Below are positions 11,300 to 22,836 of a stretch of 64,000 bases of DNA, in pieces. This DNA comes from Buddleja alternifolia. Lineage: Eukaryota > Streptophyta > Magnoliopsida > Lamiales > Scrophulariaceae. Position 1 is the first letter of the stretch. Each line of letters begins with the position of its first letter. Both the position numbers and the translations under genes were made by a program. Location: assembly GCA_019426215.1 (NCBI GenBank), contig CM033405.1, forward strand, positions 5,743,001-5,807,000. The letters run 5' to 3'. Below the pieces are notes generated by a model. It worked only from the letters and a program-made list of their open reading frames with translations, did no database searches and was not told where the DNA came from.

Positions 11300-12883
11300 C
11301 GTTTGTAAGCCATGATTTTCTTATTTCCCATATTTTGCCAAAAAATTATTGCAATTAATTCATTTTAATGGATTTAATATATCAATAATTTCTAAATTAA
11401 GAGGAAGCCAAAAAATAGGGATATAGCATTTTCCTTGGGAAAACTTCATTTTTGGTCATGTTGGAATTCGGTAAAAACAATTTTAGTCTCATACACTCTG
11501 TTAATTAACTACCTCTCATCTGTTTCATTTGAATATTCCAGATGCAGTTAACTTATAGAAGGTGTGTCTTACATGAGTAAATTTCGTCCAAAAATATACG
11601 GAGGGGACTAAAAGTGTCATTTTGACTCCAATTAGACCAAAAATGTCAAAAAAATTCCTGTGAGGCTAAAGTATTTTGACCGAACTCTAATGGAACCAAA
11701 AGTAAAATTTTCTGCATTTTCATTATTCAATATATATACAGTTTATTAAGGTACGAAAATCAGGTTCTCACAAGTTCATCACAGGCATGAGAAGGGAGTA
11801 TAACAGCTGCCGACGGTCCATCTCTTCACGGATAGTGGGCATGAGCTTCCTTTCACCAGCGGAGGTCCCGGAGCTACAAATTCAGTTCACTTAATTGTCA
11901 AATAAACATGCTTATAAAGCCTCTCGTGAATTTTATCTATAAGAAAATAAAAAATTATATATACTATCCACCAATATTTCGCAAATTTTTCAACAATTTT
12001 GAGTTGAATATTATTGGATTTGGATAATATATTAAAGGAATCAATTGCAAAACCTTCTTGTCGAAATAGGGAGATGAGAGAAAAAGGTAAAAGATCATGA
12101 TAGCCCGCTATATATCTTGAGGCATTCAATTTTGTGGAACATTTCATGTATAATTCTTTACAAAATCATTTAACATACACACACATTATACACATGGGCT
12201 TGGCCGAGTCAGGAACAGGCTACAATTTTTCTTTTAATTGGAAAATTCTAGCCCAAACCTGGCTTGGTCGCACCCAAGTGTATTTCACAAGGAGAGTGCA
12301 TTGCATTTGTCATATAATTGGTAAGTTATTTTATAAAATGTACATGAGCTTGGTCGAGTCAGAAGATGGCTAGAATTTCCCTAATTTTAATAAATATGAT
12401 GTCGCAAAATCTTCACATAAGTTGTGCAGCTTTTGGACATGAAATATCCTTATAACTTTGTTGTTTGATATCATATGCAAATTAGAAGCAAGATAACCCG
12501 AAACACACACAAATACTAAAAACTTAAAATAATTTTTTTATTTGTCTTTCCAATCTTTACCTAGTGAGGAATTCCGAGATGGGGTGAGAGCAAAAAATAG
12601 GAGAGCGATCCCCATTTGCAATGCGTTGAATATCCGGCTGAATATCCTCATAGGTGACGACCGGAATCTTGGACTTAAACGTGTCCCGATCACTAGCACC
12701 ATCGAGATTAAACCTCTGCAAGTATTCGGTGTTGGCATTTTGCCCTAATATTTCAGCCAACACATTTTCTTGCACCTTGTCACAATTTTTCGTCATCTCT
12801 TCAATAAATTGAAGAGCTGTTGCAAATTTCTCGTTCGGTGGTGGAGTGAGGATTGGGGACGGGAGAGAAGAGTCAATTGCCAT
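9754..12883 (-). CDS. GH3.1: GH3.1-like indole-3-acetic acid-amido synthetase
   Basis: GH3 enzymes adenylate auxin (IAA) and join it to amino acids, lowering free auxin; they are cytosolic. Three exons are read on the minus strand: 12561-12883, 11772-11873 and 9754-11134. Clean junctions (AG|GTAAAG, TTTGTAG|C, CTT|GTGAGA, TTAACAG|A) give an open frame of 601 residues, the usual GH3 length. The three ATP/AMP-binding motifs are present: [10 protein letters not shown] at 108-117, YASSE at 338-342 and YRVGD at 415-419. The sequence matches group II members, closest to Arabidopsis GH3.1 from the N-terminus ([20 protein letters not shown]) to the end (HWTPERRV). Intron 1 is 687 bp; intron 2 is 637 bp and holds a MITE. 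No frame damage is visible. Confidence 0.95.
11434..11713. mobile_element. MITE inside GH3 intron 2
   Basis: The ends are inverted (GAAAACTTCATTTTTGGTC and, reversed, GAAAATTTTACTTTTGGTTC) and an 8-bp repeat GCATTTTC flanks the unit at 11426-11433 and 11714-11721. It is non-coding. The interior resembles other elements in the window that share the phrase 'TTTTGGTC..' near their ends. Confidence 0.6.
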
Positions 12884-13017
12884 GATAAGAGAATCAAAAG
12901 GAGATTAAAATTTAAAAGAGAGAACTTTAGATAGGAAATGAAAGGATTTGGAGAATATTATTTGATTGTAAGATTATGACTTTGTGTTGTGTGTACAATT
13001 TAGGGACTTTGGAAGGG

Positions 13018-13025
13018 TTTTTATA
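13018..13025 (-). promoter_or_regulatory. TATA box of the GH3 gene
   Basis: CTATAAAAAC on the minus strand, about 135 bp upstream of the GH3 start codon, at a typical plant TATA distance for a short 5'UTR. Confidence 0.6.
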
Positions 13026-13088
13026 GTGAAGCAAAGTAGAGGTTTTTCCAATTCCAATTTGAAACAACACCCACCAAGTAGGATTGTA

Positions 13089-13243
13089 CACGTGGACAAG
13101 CCGGACTTAATATCCCTTCTCACTATATGCTTGTAAGAAGAACCTTGTGACATTGAAATATATTTGTCCTAGGAAATGTACTATCAAAAAGGGACATGTG
13201 GGGCCTACATGACACCATTGTGCTTGTTTTGAGCAGACACGTG
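13089..13243 (-). promoter_or_regulatory. Two G-box / auxin-response-like composite sites upstream of GH3
   Basis: Two palindromic CACGTG G-boxes lie 5' of the TATA box. The proximal one (13089-13094) abuts GACA, giving TGTCCACGTG on the gene strand. The distal one (13238-13243) overlaps CAGACA (13234-13239), giving CACGTGTCTG, that is, TGTCTG joined to a G-box. TGTC is the core bound by auxin response factors, and GH3 promoters in soybean are known to couple AuxREs with G-box-type elements. Regulation by auxin is inferred, not shown. Confidence 0.55.
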
Positions 13244-13244
13244 G

Positions 13245-14035
13245 GCCCTGCATGGAACCACGTAAGTATTTTCCAGGTTGGACTTTTTTGTCCCGGCCCG
13301 GAGTTTGTTGGTCACGGACAACGATAGGCTGCCGGCGGGACTAGGCATAGTATACATTGTTCCTGTCTGAAAAGGGGTAAACAGTAATGTCCACATACAC
13401 GTAAAGTTGAGTGGTTGAATTATTGAATGTAGGGTTATTTTGGGAATTTTTTATTTCAAATTCGGTGTGATTCAATTTAAAATGTAATCTATAAGTAGGC
13501 TGGTAATTGAGTCGATTGAATAAGTTGATATTCAATCTTGTTTGAATTATTAGAAAATTTAGAATTTATGTTTAAACATGGATTGATTATTAATTGACTA
13601 GAGTTAAAACGAGTATTAATCGAGCCGAACACGAGTTGAGCTCGAGTAATTTGATTTTTTAAATTTTTTAATAATCGACTCAAGCTCGAGCAAAACCTCA
13701 AACTTATCAAACACACAAAATGTTTATGAGATTTTGTTTGATATGTTAATAAACCAACCTCAAACTTATCGAACACACAAAATGTTTATGAGATTTTATT
13801 TGATATGTTAATAAACCAAACTCAAACTAACTTTTACATAATGATATTGAGTCGAGTAATGATATTTATTATATAAATGATTACCATTCAAGTGTAAACT
13901 ATTCTTACATCCGAACAAACTAGTTTTTTTATTTTATAAAATAGATTAAAAAGTTGCACATGATCCCACGTAAGTAGGCTAAAGATAAACTAAAACATTG
14001 AATACCGATTTCAAAAGTAATTGCTAAAGCTTGTA
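13245..14035. repeat. AT-rich spacer with a 62-bp tandem duplication
   Basis: The block from about 13696 to 13822 is a 62-bp unit present twice (each copy contains CCTCAAACTTATC, AACACACAAAATG and GATATGTTAATAAACCAA). The surroundings carry CTCGAGC-rich phrases like those in the hAT elements at 14044 and 35246, so this may be a decayed relative. No gene was seen. Confidence 0.6.
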
Positions 14036-14140
14036 TGCATGAGTAGGACTGTCAATGAGCCCAAATTGGCTTGAAGCTCGAAAGTTCGGCTTGGATATTT
14101 TCAAGCTTGAGCCGAAGGTTATGGCTTGAATTGAGCTCGG

Positions 14141-14728
14141 TGTCACGCCCCGACAGTTTGAGGTATTTTGAAATGATTGGGATGTGTCATCTTACTTGAA
14201 GACGAGATCCTTAATGCTATTGGAGTATTCTAGAAAAATCTAAAAGATTTTAGAAAGATCTAGAAGATTCTAAAATGTTCTAGAATGATGTAAATATTAG
14301 TAGAAAGATCTGGAATTGTGTAGAAGGTTCTAGAATATTTCGGATAAGAGTGGAGCAATGTAGAAGTCTCTAGAATTCTCCAATATAAATATCTAGATAA
14401 TAGATCGTAGCCGTAGGATTAAGTTAATCTTAGCCGTCCATTTCAAGGATGGGTAGTATAAATAGAGGTTAGGGGCTCATTTGTAATCAAGTAATCAACC
14501 AAGTGTAGAATCAAGTCTTGTGAATCATTGAGAGTAATAGTGTAGTATTCTCTCAAGTTCTACTCTTGTGTTCTTCCTTCCAAAATTCTTACTCTCTATT
14601 GCCAAATTCCCTTTTCACACACGAGCACGTGGGTGATTGTCGAGGCTGACTTAGCACAATCTCGCAAGAGGCGGATTGAAGGGCTAAGTGCCGCACGGGA
14701 CGTTAGTATCGAGGCTAAGTCCGTGACA
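14141..14728 (+). mobile_element. Solo LTR with heat-shock-element arrays
   Basis: It starts TGTCACGCCCCGACAG and ends GTCCGTGACA, so it has TG..CA ends with a 6-bp terminal inverted repeat TGTCAC/GTGACA. A TATA box (TATAAATA, 14457-14464) is followed by an R/U5-like stretch, which sets the plus orientation. The U3 part, 14220-14375, is packed with TTCTAGAA-type repeats that satisfy the heat-shock-element rule (alternating GAA and TTC, two bases apart). The flanking five bases (CTCGG and TTGGG) do not match well, so the insertion is old or the end is slightly off. No internal retrotransposon sequence accompanies it. Confidence 0.75.
14222..14376 (+). promoter_or_regulatory. Heat-shock element cluster in a solo LTR
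   Basis: 14323-14335 reads GAAGGTTCTAGAA, a perfect three-unit HSE (GAA nn TTC nn GAA). 14263-14285 forms five contiguous units (GAA, TTC, AAA, TTC, GAA, each two bases apart) with one mismatch at the middle unit. Two-unit TTCTAGAA sites occur at about 14227 and 14328. The spacing to the TATA box is about 120-200 bp. This layout is known from the heat-activated Copia family ONSEN; whether this LTR is related to ONSEN is not shown. Confidence 0.65.
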
Positions 14729-15308
14729 TTGGGCTCGTACAAATAAATTATATACATAATATAACATATATATGTATACATATACTTAAAAAATAACATA
14801 TTAACATGTAAAACTATATAAATATCACTTATACTTCATAAACAAAAATTCATAGATATAAGGATAATATGTAAGTCAAATTGGATGAAAATAAGTCAAC
14901 CGTATTTTAATTGTAAATGTTCTCAAGTAGTGAAACAATATAGAAAAATAATTTAGTGTTTTTGACTTTATGAAACCAAGTTTAAGAACTTTTACTACGA
15001 TTATAGTTTGATATCGGTGATTTTCAAGTGTTTTAAATTTGTTATGTATTTTTTTTATTTGGTAGATTTATTTTATCAATTGTCTAAAAAGATAAAAATA
15101 TTTATTTTCTAAATTCAAGCCGGCTCGAGCTCGGCTTGAAGCTCGTCAAGCCGGGCCCAAGCCTTGAACACAAAAGCTCGTTTAGTATCAAGCCGAGCAT
15201 GAGCCTATGAAAGCTCGGCTCGCTTGGCTTGATTGACAGCTCTATGCATGAGATGGTTTGTTGAACATAATAAATAAGTTTGAACACATTTTTTTCATCT
15301 GTTAAGAT

Positions 15309-15866
15309 TTAAATGTTAGGAATCAAGGCTCTCAATGGTGAACTAACAACGGGAAATATAAGAAACAATGGGAAAACTAAAGCAATAAAGAAGACAGGGA
15401 ATTTATGGTGGAAACTCAATCAAGGGAAAAAACCACCTCCAACTAGATCTTTCTTTTCAACTCTCTCAAAGTGATTCGATTACTATTACAAGATGAGTTC
15501 TATGCTATTTAAATAGACAAAAGTGAAGTTAAAACCCTTATAGATTTAGGAAAAACAATCCTAAATCAACCCTAGGATTTAAGGAAACAATCCTCATCAA
15601 AATAGGACTAAAAAACATGCCAAAAATACATAAGCCACGAAAAGACGAAAAAACGCGCTTTCAGTCGGAGAAAGGTGCCTGGGCGCCACCTTTCTCCAGG
15701 CGCCGCCACAGCTGCGCCAGGGCGCCACGTACAGAGCATGTTGCTCCCGCTTCGATTTTTCGACTCCTTTTCTCGATCCCGGTCTAACCCCGACCCTTCT
15801 CGGCTCTATCTTGGCTCCTTTTCCAATTTATTTTGATCCGACTCCACACAATTGCCCAACATTAAA
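15309..15866 (-). mobile_element. Solo LTR with a TTAAA TSD
   Basis: The LTR covers 15314-15861 (548 bp), starts TGTTAGGAATC on the plus strand and ends TTGCCCAACA. It is flanked by TTAAA at 15309-15313 and 15862-15866. A TTTAAATAG box followed by a transcribed-looking stretch on the minus strand sets the orientation. It contains a GC-rich patch (GGCGCCACC, GGCGCCGCC). No internal region remains, so it arose by recombination between two LTRs. Confidence 0.85.
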
Positions 15867-17860
15867 TTAAGGTTGAAGTTTAATTCAAGCTTGACTCATT
15901 AAAAATGATTAAATATGTGTATATAGATTAAAAAAATACTCAAACTCGACTCGTCTTCTGCTTAATTAAAGTTTATTCAGATCTAAATCATTAACAATCA
16001 AACTAAATTCAAAGAAAAATACAAGTTTTTTATCTCGATAAAAGTTTTGATTAATTTTTAAAAAGCAGTAATTTATCTAGTTCGACTCATTGTCCCCTTA
16101 ATTACACATAATGGGATATATAGTTGACAAATACTAATCAATGATTAAATAAATATTGATTGTGGAGCAATCACGTGGAGATCCTTGATATTGTAGTTAG
16201 AATTTTTGGTTTGTAATTAATTATACATGTTCTCAAGAAATGCTACGGGATATTTGGTTTGTAATTAATTATACATGTTATCAAGAAATGCTACGGGGAT
16301 ATTTTATGCATATAGATATAGAGTAGCCAAATGGCAGTTGCATTGGGATTTCTGTATGTCGCCAAATGATTTAATATTCTGATGTTTAACATACTTATTA
16401 TTTTTAGGGCAGACACCTCAATTTATAGGGTTTTGCACTTTGCAACCGACGTCCTAATTATGAATTTATGCAACCGACGTCCTAATTGTGGAAATTATAG
16501 AGAATGCCATTAATTCGTTATCAGCGTAATATTCCGTTTAGATTCTTAGATACTTTGATAATTGTTCAACTTTGCCCCTAACTCTAAAAGAAAGTGCATT
16601 TAACCACCTAAACTATTTTCGATATATCGTGCACTTTACTATAGAACCCATACTTGGATTGAGTAAAGTGAAATATTTCACATAAGATGTTTATGACATG
16701 TCAGTCAATTTGAGTTTTTTATAAATTGTTCTAACTCAAATCTAGGGATTCAAATCTATCAGTGTGGAAGGACTCGAACCCTACCACGAGTATAGTGATG
16801 AAGATTTAAGATTGCACTCAATAATAATCAAGCTACCTACGTCCCTAATCAAAATCAAGTCAACGTAGTTCTATATTAAAATGTATAATCAGGGTCGTAC
16901 TCGGTAGACGATTCTAACTTCCAAATTTGTATGTATATAGGAACGTACTTCTAAATCTATAAATTCGTTACTAATGAATTTATGAGGCTAAAATTAGATA
17001 GAATATTCTAGAGTTTTCAACCCTCAATAAATGTTTTGAGGGAGCATTTATAGCACATACACCCTGTTAGGATGGTTGGTGGCCATTTGTAAGATAGTGA
17101 CAAGTGGTACCATTGAACGGTAAATGACATAGGCCGTGGGGTCGGGTTAAGGAACGACCTAACCCGTTACTGTTACTTAGCGCGAATCTTTGGTTCCATA
17201 TTGAATTTTGGACTTTGTGCTGGGCCTTAGTCCTTGTATTAATACTTATGGGCCTAGATACCATATTATGGTATATCATAAATATAAATAATTATATGAT
17301 TATCTTATATTTACATATGTTATATATATGCTAATATAATTTTATACCCATTTCCATATCTTTTAATGATATAATTAAGTAAAGTTATGTAGCAATAATG
17401 TATGACACATAAAATTGTGCACAATCAAAAGTTATGATATACTTAATAATTTTCAGCTCAAGACAAGGATATACGAAAGAGGTTATCGTGATACTGAAAT
17501 CCAATAATTTTGCCTCCCAGATCCACCCAAACACCACAACAGTATATCCTAAATTTAACTAAAATGACTCATATTATTCACTGAAAAAATACGCAGATAT
17601 TTGTATATATCATATTCATAGCAATGATTCAAAGATAACCATAAAAATATTTGTTAATAATCTAACCTACATGAATCTAAGAAATATAATTATAAAGATA
17701 ACTTATAACTTAAGATAACTCGCATTGATTGAAATGTAACATATAAGAAAGAAATTAGCATATCATAATTTCTTAGTGAAATATTCTACTCTATCGGGTA
17801 ATTCTATTTTACACTTATATCATTGGTCCTGATACACTTAACACCACATATTTAAACTGA
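15867..17860. other. Gene-free AT-rich spacer with a short tandem duplication
   Basis: A 48-bp unit (TTTGGTTTGTAATTAATTAT onwards to GCTACGGG) occurs twice in tandem at 16205-16300. GCAACCGACGTCCTAATT occurs twice at about 16442-16490 and looks like one end of an unpaired element. No gene, RNA or complete transposon was recognised. Confidence 0.5.
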
Positions 17861-17877
17861 GGTGGGCGGTTTTTGAA

Positions 17878-20800
17878 TTGGGTAATTGCATCAATGAAGA
17901 AGAAATGAATCTATCAAAAGATTCCGAGGCTTGCAAGCCCGTAAATGATCCAAGAGATCGAAAAGAAAATAGCTATCGGCAGGAAGGGTCGAGGTCTGAA
18001 AAGAACCACGAACGACCCCCTCGATATGCCAAATACGAACAGTACACCCCCTTGAAAGCATCAAGAGGAAGAGTGTTACTGGCTGCACAGCACATGAATG
18101 CCATCCGATGGCCAAAGCCAATGAAGTCGAAATCCAGAGCAAATCCGGATAAATATTGCCATTTTCACAAGGACAAGGGTCACGATACCGAAGAATGCTA
18201 CCAGTTGAAAGATGAGCTGGAACGTCTCATAAAAGACAGAATTTTGAATGACTTCATTGATCGTACCCTCGCGGAAGTAAGAGCCCCAGGGGCCAACCGC
18301 GTAAAAGAGGGGAGACGATCACGTAGCCGATCGCCTGAGCGTTTTCAACATAGAGGGAATGAGAATCGATCCGATCATCGGGTTCGTGACAATCATCTGT
18401 ATGACCGGCTTAGGAATGATGAATATCCTAGAAGTGATAACTATCGGCGGAGTAACGACAAAAGGGAAGATGGTAGCAATCGTTCGGGGGATCGGAGGAA
18501 AGAGCATACGCATGTGGCTAGGGCAGAGATACACACTATTGCTGGAGGCCCGGTCGGAGGCGACTCGTCTAGTGCAAGGAAAAAGCATAAGAGGGAAATG
18601 CGAGGCAATCACTATCGTCAGGAGCCTACGAGGATCTTTTCAGTACAGAGTCACGACCCACCAATAGCTTTTGACGATAGAGATTACGAGGGCATGATGG
18701 TTCCCCATAATGATCCGATGGTAATAACGATGGATGTCGCGAATTTTGCGGTGCATAAGGTGTTAGTTGATACTGGCAGTTCAGCAGATATAATATTTTG
18801 GGACGTATTGCAAAAAATGGATTTGGGAAAGGTGAATCTGCGGAAGGTGAACACTCCTTTGATGGGATTTACTGGATCACAAATCCTGCCAAAAGGATCA
18901 ATTGAGTTCGATGTGTCGTTGGGGTCGGCTCCGAAGAGGTAAACGTTGCGTGTAACCTTTTTGGTTGTAGATACCCCTTTTGCTTATAACATGATAGTGG
19001 GGAGGCCGATGCTGAATATGTTTGGAGCTATAGTTTCGACCCCTCACCTGAAGATGAAGTTTAAAACCAGGGATGGTATAGGTGAAGTGAGGGGCAATCA
19101 GTTGGAGGCGCGGGACTGTTACACTACCTCATTAATAACAGATTCGAGCAAAAAGAGGAAGAGAGAAGTTACGAGGGTGAATGTCATTAATGAGGATGCA
19201 GCTATACTGATGCAGCAGCTGGGAAAGAGGCAGAAGAGGGTGGATACGAGGGTGCAGCCTGTGGAACACAAGACGGTTCAACTTTTTGAAGGAGATACGG
19301 AGAAGACTACGAGAATCGGGGGACAGCTGAGTCCTACGATGGAGGCGAAGTTGATAAAATTTCTCAAGGCTAACACTGATATTTTTGCGTGGAAAGCTGC
19401 GGACTTTCAAGGCATTGACCCCGATGTAATTGTGCATCGTCTGAATGTTGATCCAGGGGCGAGACCAATTCGTCAAAAACGAAAAAACTTTGGTCCGGAC
19501 AGAGATGCCATCATTGAAGAAGAAGTGAAGAAACTGCTAGAAGTAGGTTATGTAAATGAAATTCAATTTACTGAATGGCTAGCAAATGTAGTTCTTGTAC
19601 CTAAAGCCGAAAACAAATGGCGCATGTGTACTGATTTCACTGATCTTAACAAAGTTTGCCCTCGGGATCCTTATCCTTTGCCTCGTATTGATCTATTAGT
19701 AGACTCAACTGCAGGGTGTGCTCTATTGAGCATGATGGATGCCTATCAAGGTTTCAATCAAATAATGATGGCAGAGGAAGATAGGGAGAAAACTTCCTTC
19801 GTCACGGCCAGAGGTGTCTACTGTTACAATGTGATGCCGTTTGGTCTTCGGAATTCCGGGGCCACGTATCAGCGCTTGGTCAACATGATGTTTGCAAATG
19901 AGATTGGGAAGACCATGGAGGTTTATATTGATGACATGCTCGTTAAATCTGTTGACGAGTCAGACCACTTGACTCATTTGATGACATCTTTTGAAATAAT
20001 GAAACGATATGGGATGAAATTAAACCCAAATAAATGTACCTTCGGAGTTCGAGGGGGAAAGTTTTTGGGATACATGGTAACTGAACGAGGTATTGAGGCC
20101 AATCCTGAAAAAATCGATGCAATCTTAAATATGAAATCCCCTTCGAATGTGAAGGAAGTTCAAAAACTGACGGGAAGAATGGCAAGCCTGAACAGATTCA
20201 TCTCTAGATCGGCCGACAAAGGACTACAATTTTTCAAAGTCTTGCGAAAAGTCAAGAACTTCGCATGGTCCGAAGAATGTGAAAAGGCTTTTCTAGAGCT
20301 AAAAGAATACCTAGTATCACCCCGTTACTGACAAAACCTGTCTTCGGAGAGTCCCTATTTTTGTACTTGGCTGTTTCCTTAGCCGCCATCAGTGCAGTCC
20401 TTGTCCGAGAGGTGGAGAGTGAACACAAGCCCGTGTATTACGTTAGCAAATTAATTCAGGGGGCTGAGTTCAATTATTTGGAGATTGAAAAATGGGCACT
20501 TGCTTTGGTGACTTCTGCCCGAAAATTGCGACCCTATTTTCAGTCCCACCACATCGTCGTACTAACGAACACGCCATTGAAACAGGTGTTGGCAAAACCT
20601 GATGTCTCTGGCAGACTCGTGAAATGGGCTATTGAACTGGGAGAATTCAACATTGAATATAGAAGCCGTACCGCGGTGAAAGCCCAGGTAATGGCGGATT
20701 TTGTTGTTGAGATGACCTCGGCAGCGGTCCTTGGGGTCGCTATAACGGAACCTGTGAAGCCATGGCTCCTACATGTGGACGGTTCCTCGATGACGAAACG

Positions 20801-22549
20801 AGGAGGAGTAGGAGTCTGGTTGCGAACACCGGATGGGGTGGATTTGGAATTTGCTATCAAGCTTAATTTTGACGTCACCAACAACGAAGCTGAGTATGAG
20901 GCCCTCATCGCAGGGTTGAAAATGGCAAAAAGCTTGGAAGTAAAAATAATGATGGTTTATACAGACTCACAGTTGGTGGCTAGACAAGTTGCCGGTACGT
21001 ATGAAGCCAGAGAGCGAACGATGATAAGATATTTGAAGCGGGTGAAGGAATTGATGCTCGAATTCGAAAAAGTCGAGTTGCATCAAATTCCTAGAGATGA
21101 AAATATGAGAGCCGATGCCTTGTCGAAGTTTGCGAATCAGATTGTGGGATTAACGAGCAGGAAGGTCACTCTGCTGGTGGCTGAACACTCGGATATAGAC
21201 CCGTTAACATCAGTCCTTCCAGTTTCGACGGAGAGTTCATGGAAAGATGCAATTACCGACTATCTAGTCAATGACGAATTACCTCGGGACAAGGTGGAAG
21301 CCAGGAAAGTCGTTCAGAGAGCAACCAGGTTTGTTGTTGTGAGTGGAGACCTCTACAAACGATCAGTGGGGGGGCCGTTGTTACGATGTCTAACTCCATC
21401 AGAATCCGAATATGTCCTTCGGGAAATACACGAGGGAAGCTGTGGAAATCACTCTGCAGGAAGATCGTTGGCTCAAAAAATAACAAGGCAAGGTTATTTT
21501 TGGCCGACATTGGTAAAAGATGCTCATGAATTTGCCAAAAAATGCCGGCAATGTCAGCTGCATTCTAATGAGATACATCGACCAGGAACCCCTATGGAGC
21601 CAATTAAAATTGCGTATCCGTTTGACCAATGGGGCATTGATATCCTAGGTTGGTCGAACCTCATCGATGCACGTGTTTAAGAAAAAAAAAACAACATAAA
21701 ATGCATTTCTGACCGATTAAATTGTATGCAGGGCCTTTTCCTCCTGCACAACATCAAAAGAAATTTGTCATTGTAGCAATCGAGCATTTCACGAAATGGA
21801 TAGAAGCAGAAGCTGTGGCCCGCATCACAGAGAAAGTCGTCATCGATTTCATCTGGAAGAATATAATCTGCAGGTTTGGTATACCTCGAATACTGATATC
21901 GGATAATGGGACGCAATTCAATGGTAAAGCCATCACAGATTGGTGTTCCGAATTGAAGATTCAGCAAAATTTCACCGCGGTGGGTCATCCCCAGGCTAAC
22001 GGACTGACAGAAGTGGCAAATCGTATACTAATGCAACACCTCAAAACCAGACTCGATGGTGAGCGGAAGGGATGGGTAGACGAGCTTCAAGGAGTGTTAT
22101 GGGCATATCGAACAACACCTCGTTCGTCTACAGGCGAAACTCCATTTTGTTTAGTTTACGGCTCGGAAGCGGTAATTACAGCGGAGATTGGAATGATGAC
22201 TCATCGAGTGAGCGCTTATGACCCTGAAGAGAATAGGTCCACAAGAGAATTCGAGCTGGATGTCATTGATGGTGTGCATGACAAGGCGTTTGCCAGTATG
22301 TTGAGGCAAAAGAGCACCATGGCAAGAGCATACAATAGAAGGGTGAAGGCTCGGTCTTTTCAAGTTGGAGACCTGGTTCTGAAGAGGGTGGAAGTATCGA
22401 GGCATGTTAAGAAGTTAGAAGCGAACTGGGAAGGACCATTTAAGGTCGTAAAGATTACGAAGGCAATGACCTATCGCTTACAAGATCTCGTGGGTAACGA
22501 CCTGCCACGCCCTTGGAATGTAAATAACTTGCGCAAATTCTATGCATAA
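17878..22549 (+). pseudogene. Tat-type gag-pol polyprotein remnant
   Basis: Frame blocks: 17878-18942 carries the C-terminal part of gag, with a conserved CHFHKDKGHDTEEC motif, a basic/Ser-Arg-rich stretch and the protease motif DTGSSAD. 18946-20331 completes protease and holds RT, with MPFGLRNSGATYQ and the catalytic YIDDMLVK. 20361-21648 has RNase H, then an archaeal-type second RNase H (HVDGSS, NNEAEYEALIAGL, YTDSQL, ADALSKFA), then the HHCC zinc finger of integrase. 21732-22549 has the integrase core (SDNGTQF, catalytic Glu in GLTEVANR) and C-terminal domain. Defects: no gag N-terminus, an in-frame TAA at 18940-18942 within protease, and a one-base frame change near 20330 at a run of Cs. 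An 83-bp intron-like segment interrupts integrase at 21649-21731. The copy cannot make a full polyprotein. Confidence 0.9.
21649..21731 (+). other. Intron-like insertion in the Tat integrase
   Basis: The segment begins GTTGGT after CCTAG and ends TTGTATGCAG before GGCCTTTT. A branch-site-like CTGAC lies about 20 bp before its end. Removing it restores an exact continuous reading of the integrase core (WGIDILG joined to PFPPA) across two frames. It contains an in-frame TAA, so without removal the integrase would be cut after its first catalytic Asp. It may be a true mini-intron or an insertion that mimics one. Confidence 0.6.
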
Positions 22550-22836
22550 AAGGGGCATTTACGATGCAGTGTTGTTAAATCCAATGATGTATCTTTACTT
22601 CGATTTTAGCAGAGGCTTTATACATATGTGAGTGAGCATATATAATCAATCAACATAAATCAAAGTAAATCAAAATGGGATAAGATCATCGAACAAAACA
22701 TTTGGCAACTACAAAAACAGGAAACAATCCCAAGATCATCGAAACAAAAACAATACGTTTCACACATCATCAAAACAGCTGTTAGAACAAAAACCAAAAC
22801 CATGCAAAATTAAAAACTAGTCCAACTACTCTATAG

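Larger units (their letters stand above)
14036..15252. mobile_element. Non-autonomous hAT element split by a solo LTR
   Basis: The element spans 14044-15244 between 8-bp repeats TGCATGAG (14036-14043 and 15245-15252). Its ends read TAGGACTGTCAATGAGCC and, reversed, TAGAGCTGTCAATCAAGCC. Inside are long inverted blocks of GGCTTGAAGCTCG-type phrases. Eight-base duplications and TAG-starting ends fit hAT. About 588 bp of its 1201 bp is a later solo LTR (14141-14728). It has no transposase. Confidence 0.75.

Noticed and set aside
12134..12373. 79-codon plus-strand frame in GH3 intron 1
   Set aside because: Inside an intron, no similarity recognised; it contains short internal duplications only.
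18319..18612. Long minus-strand frames within the gag and pol region
   Set aside because: Shadows of the plus-strand retrotransposon coding sequence.
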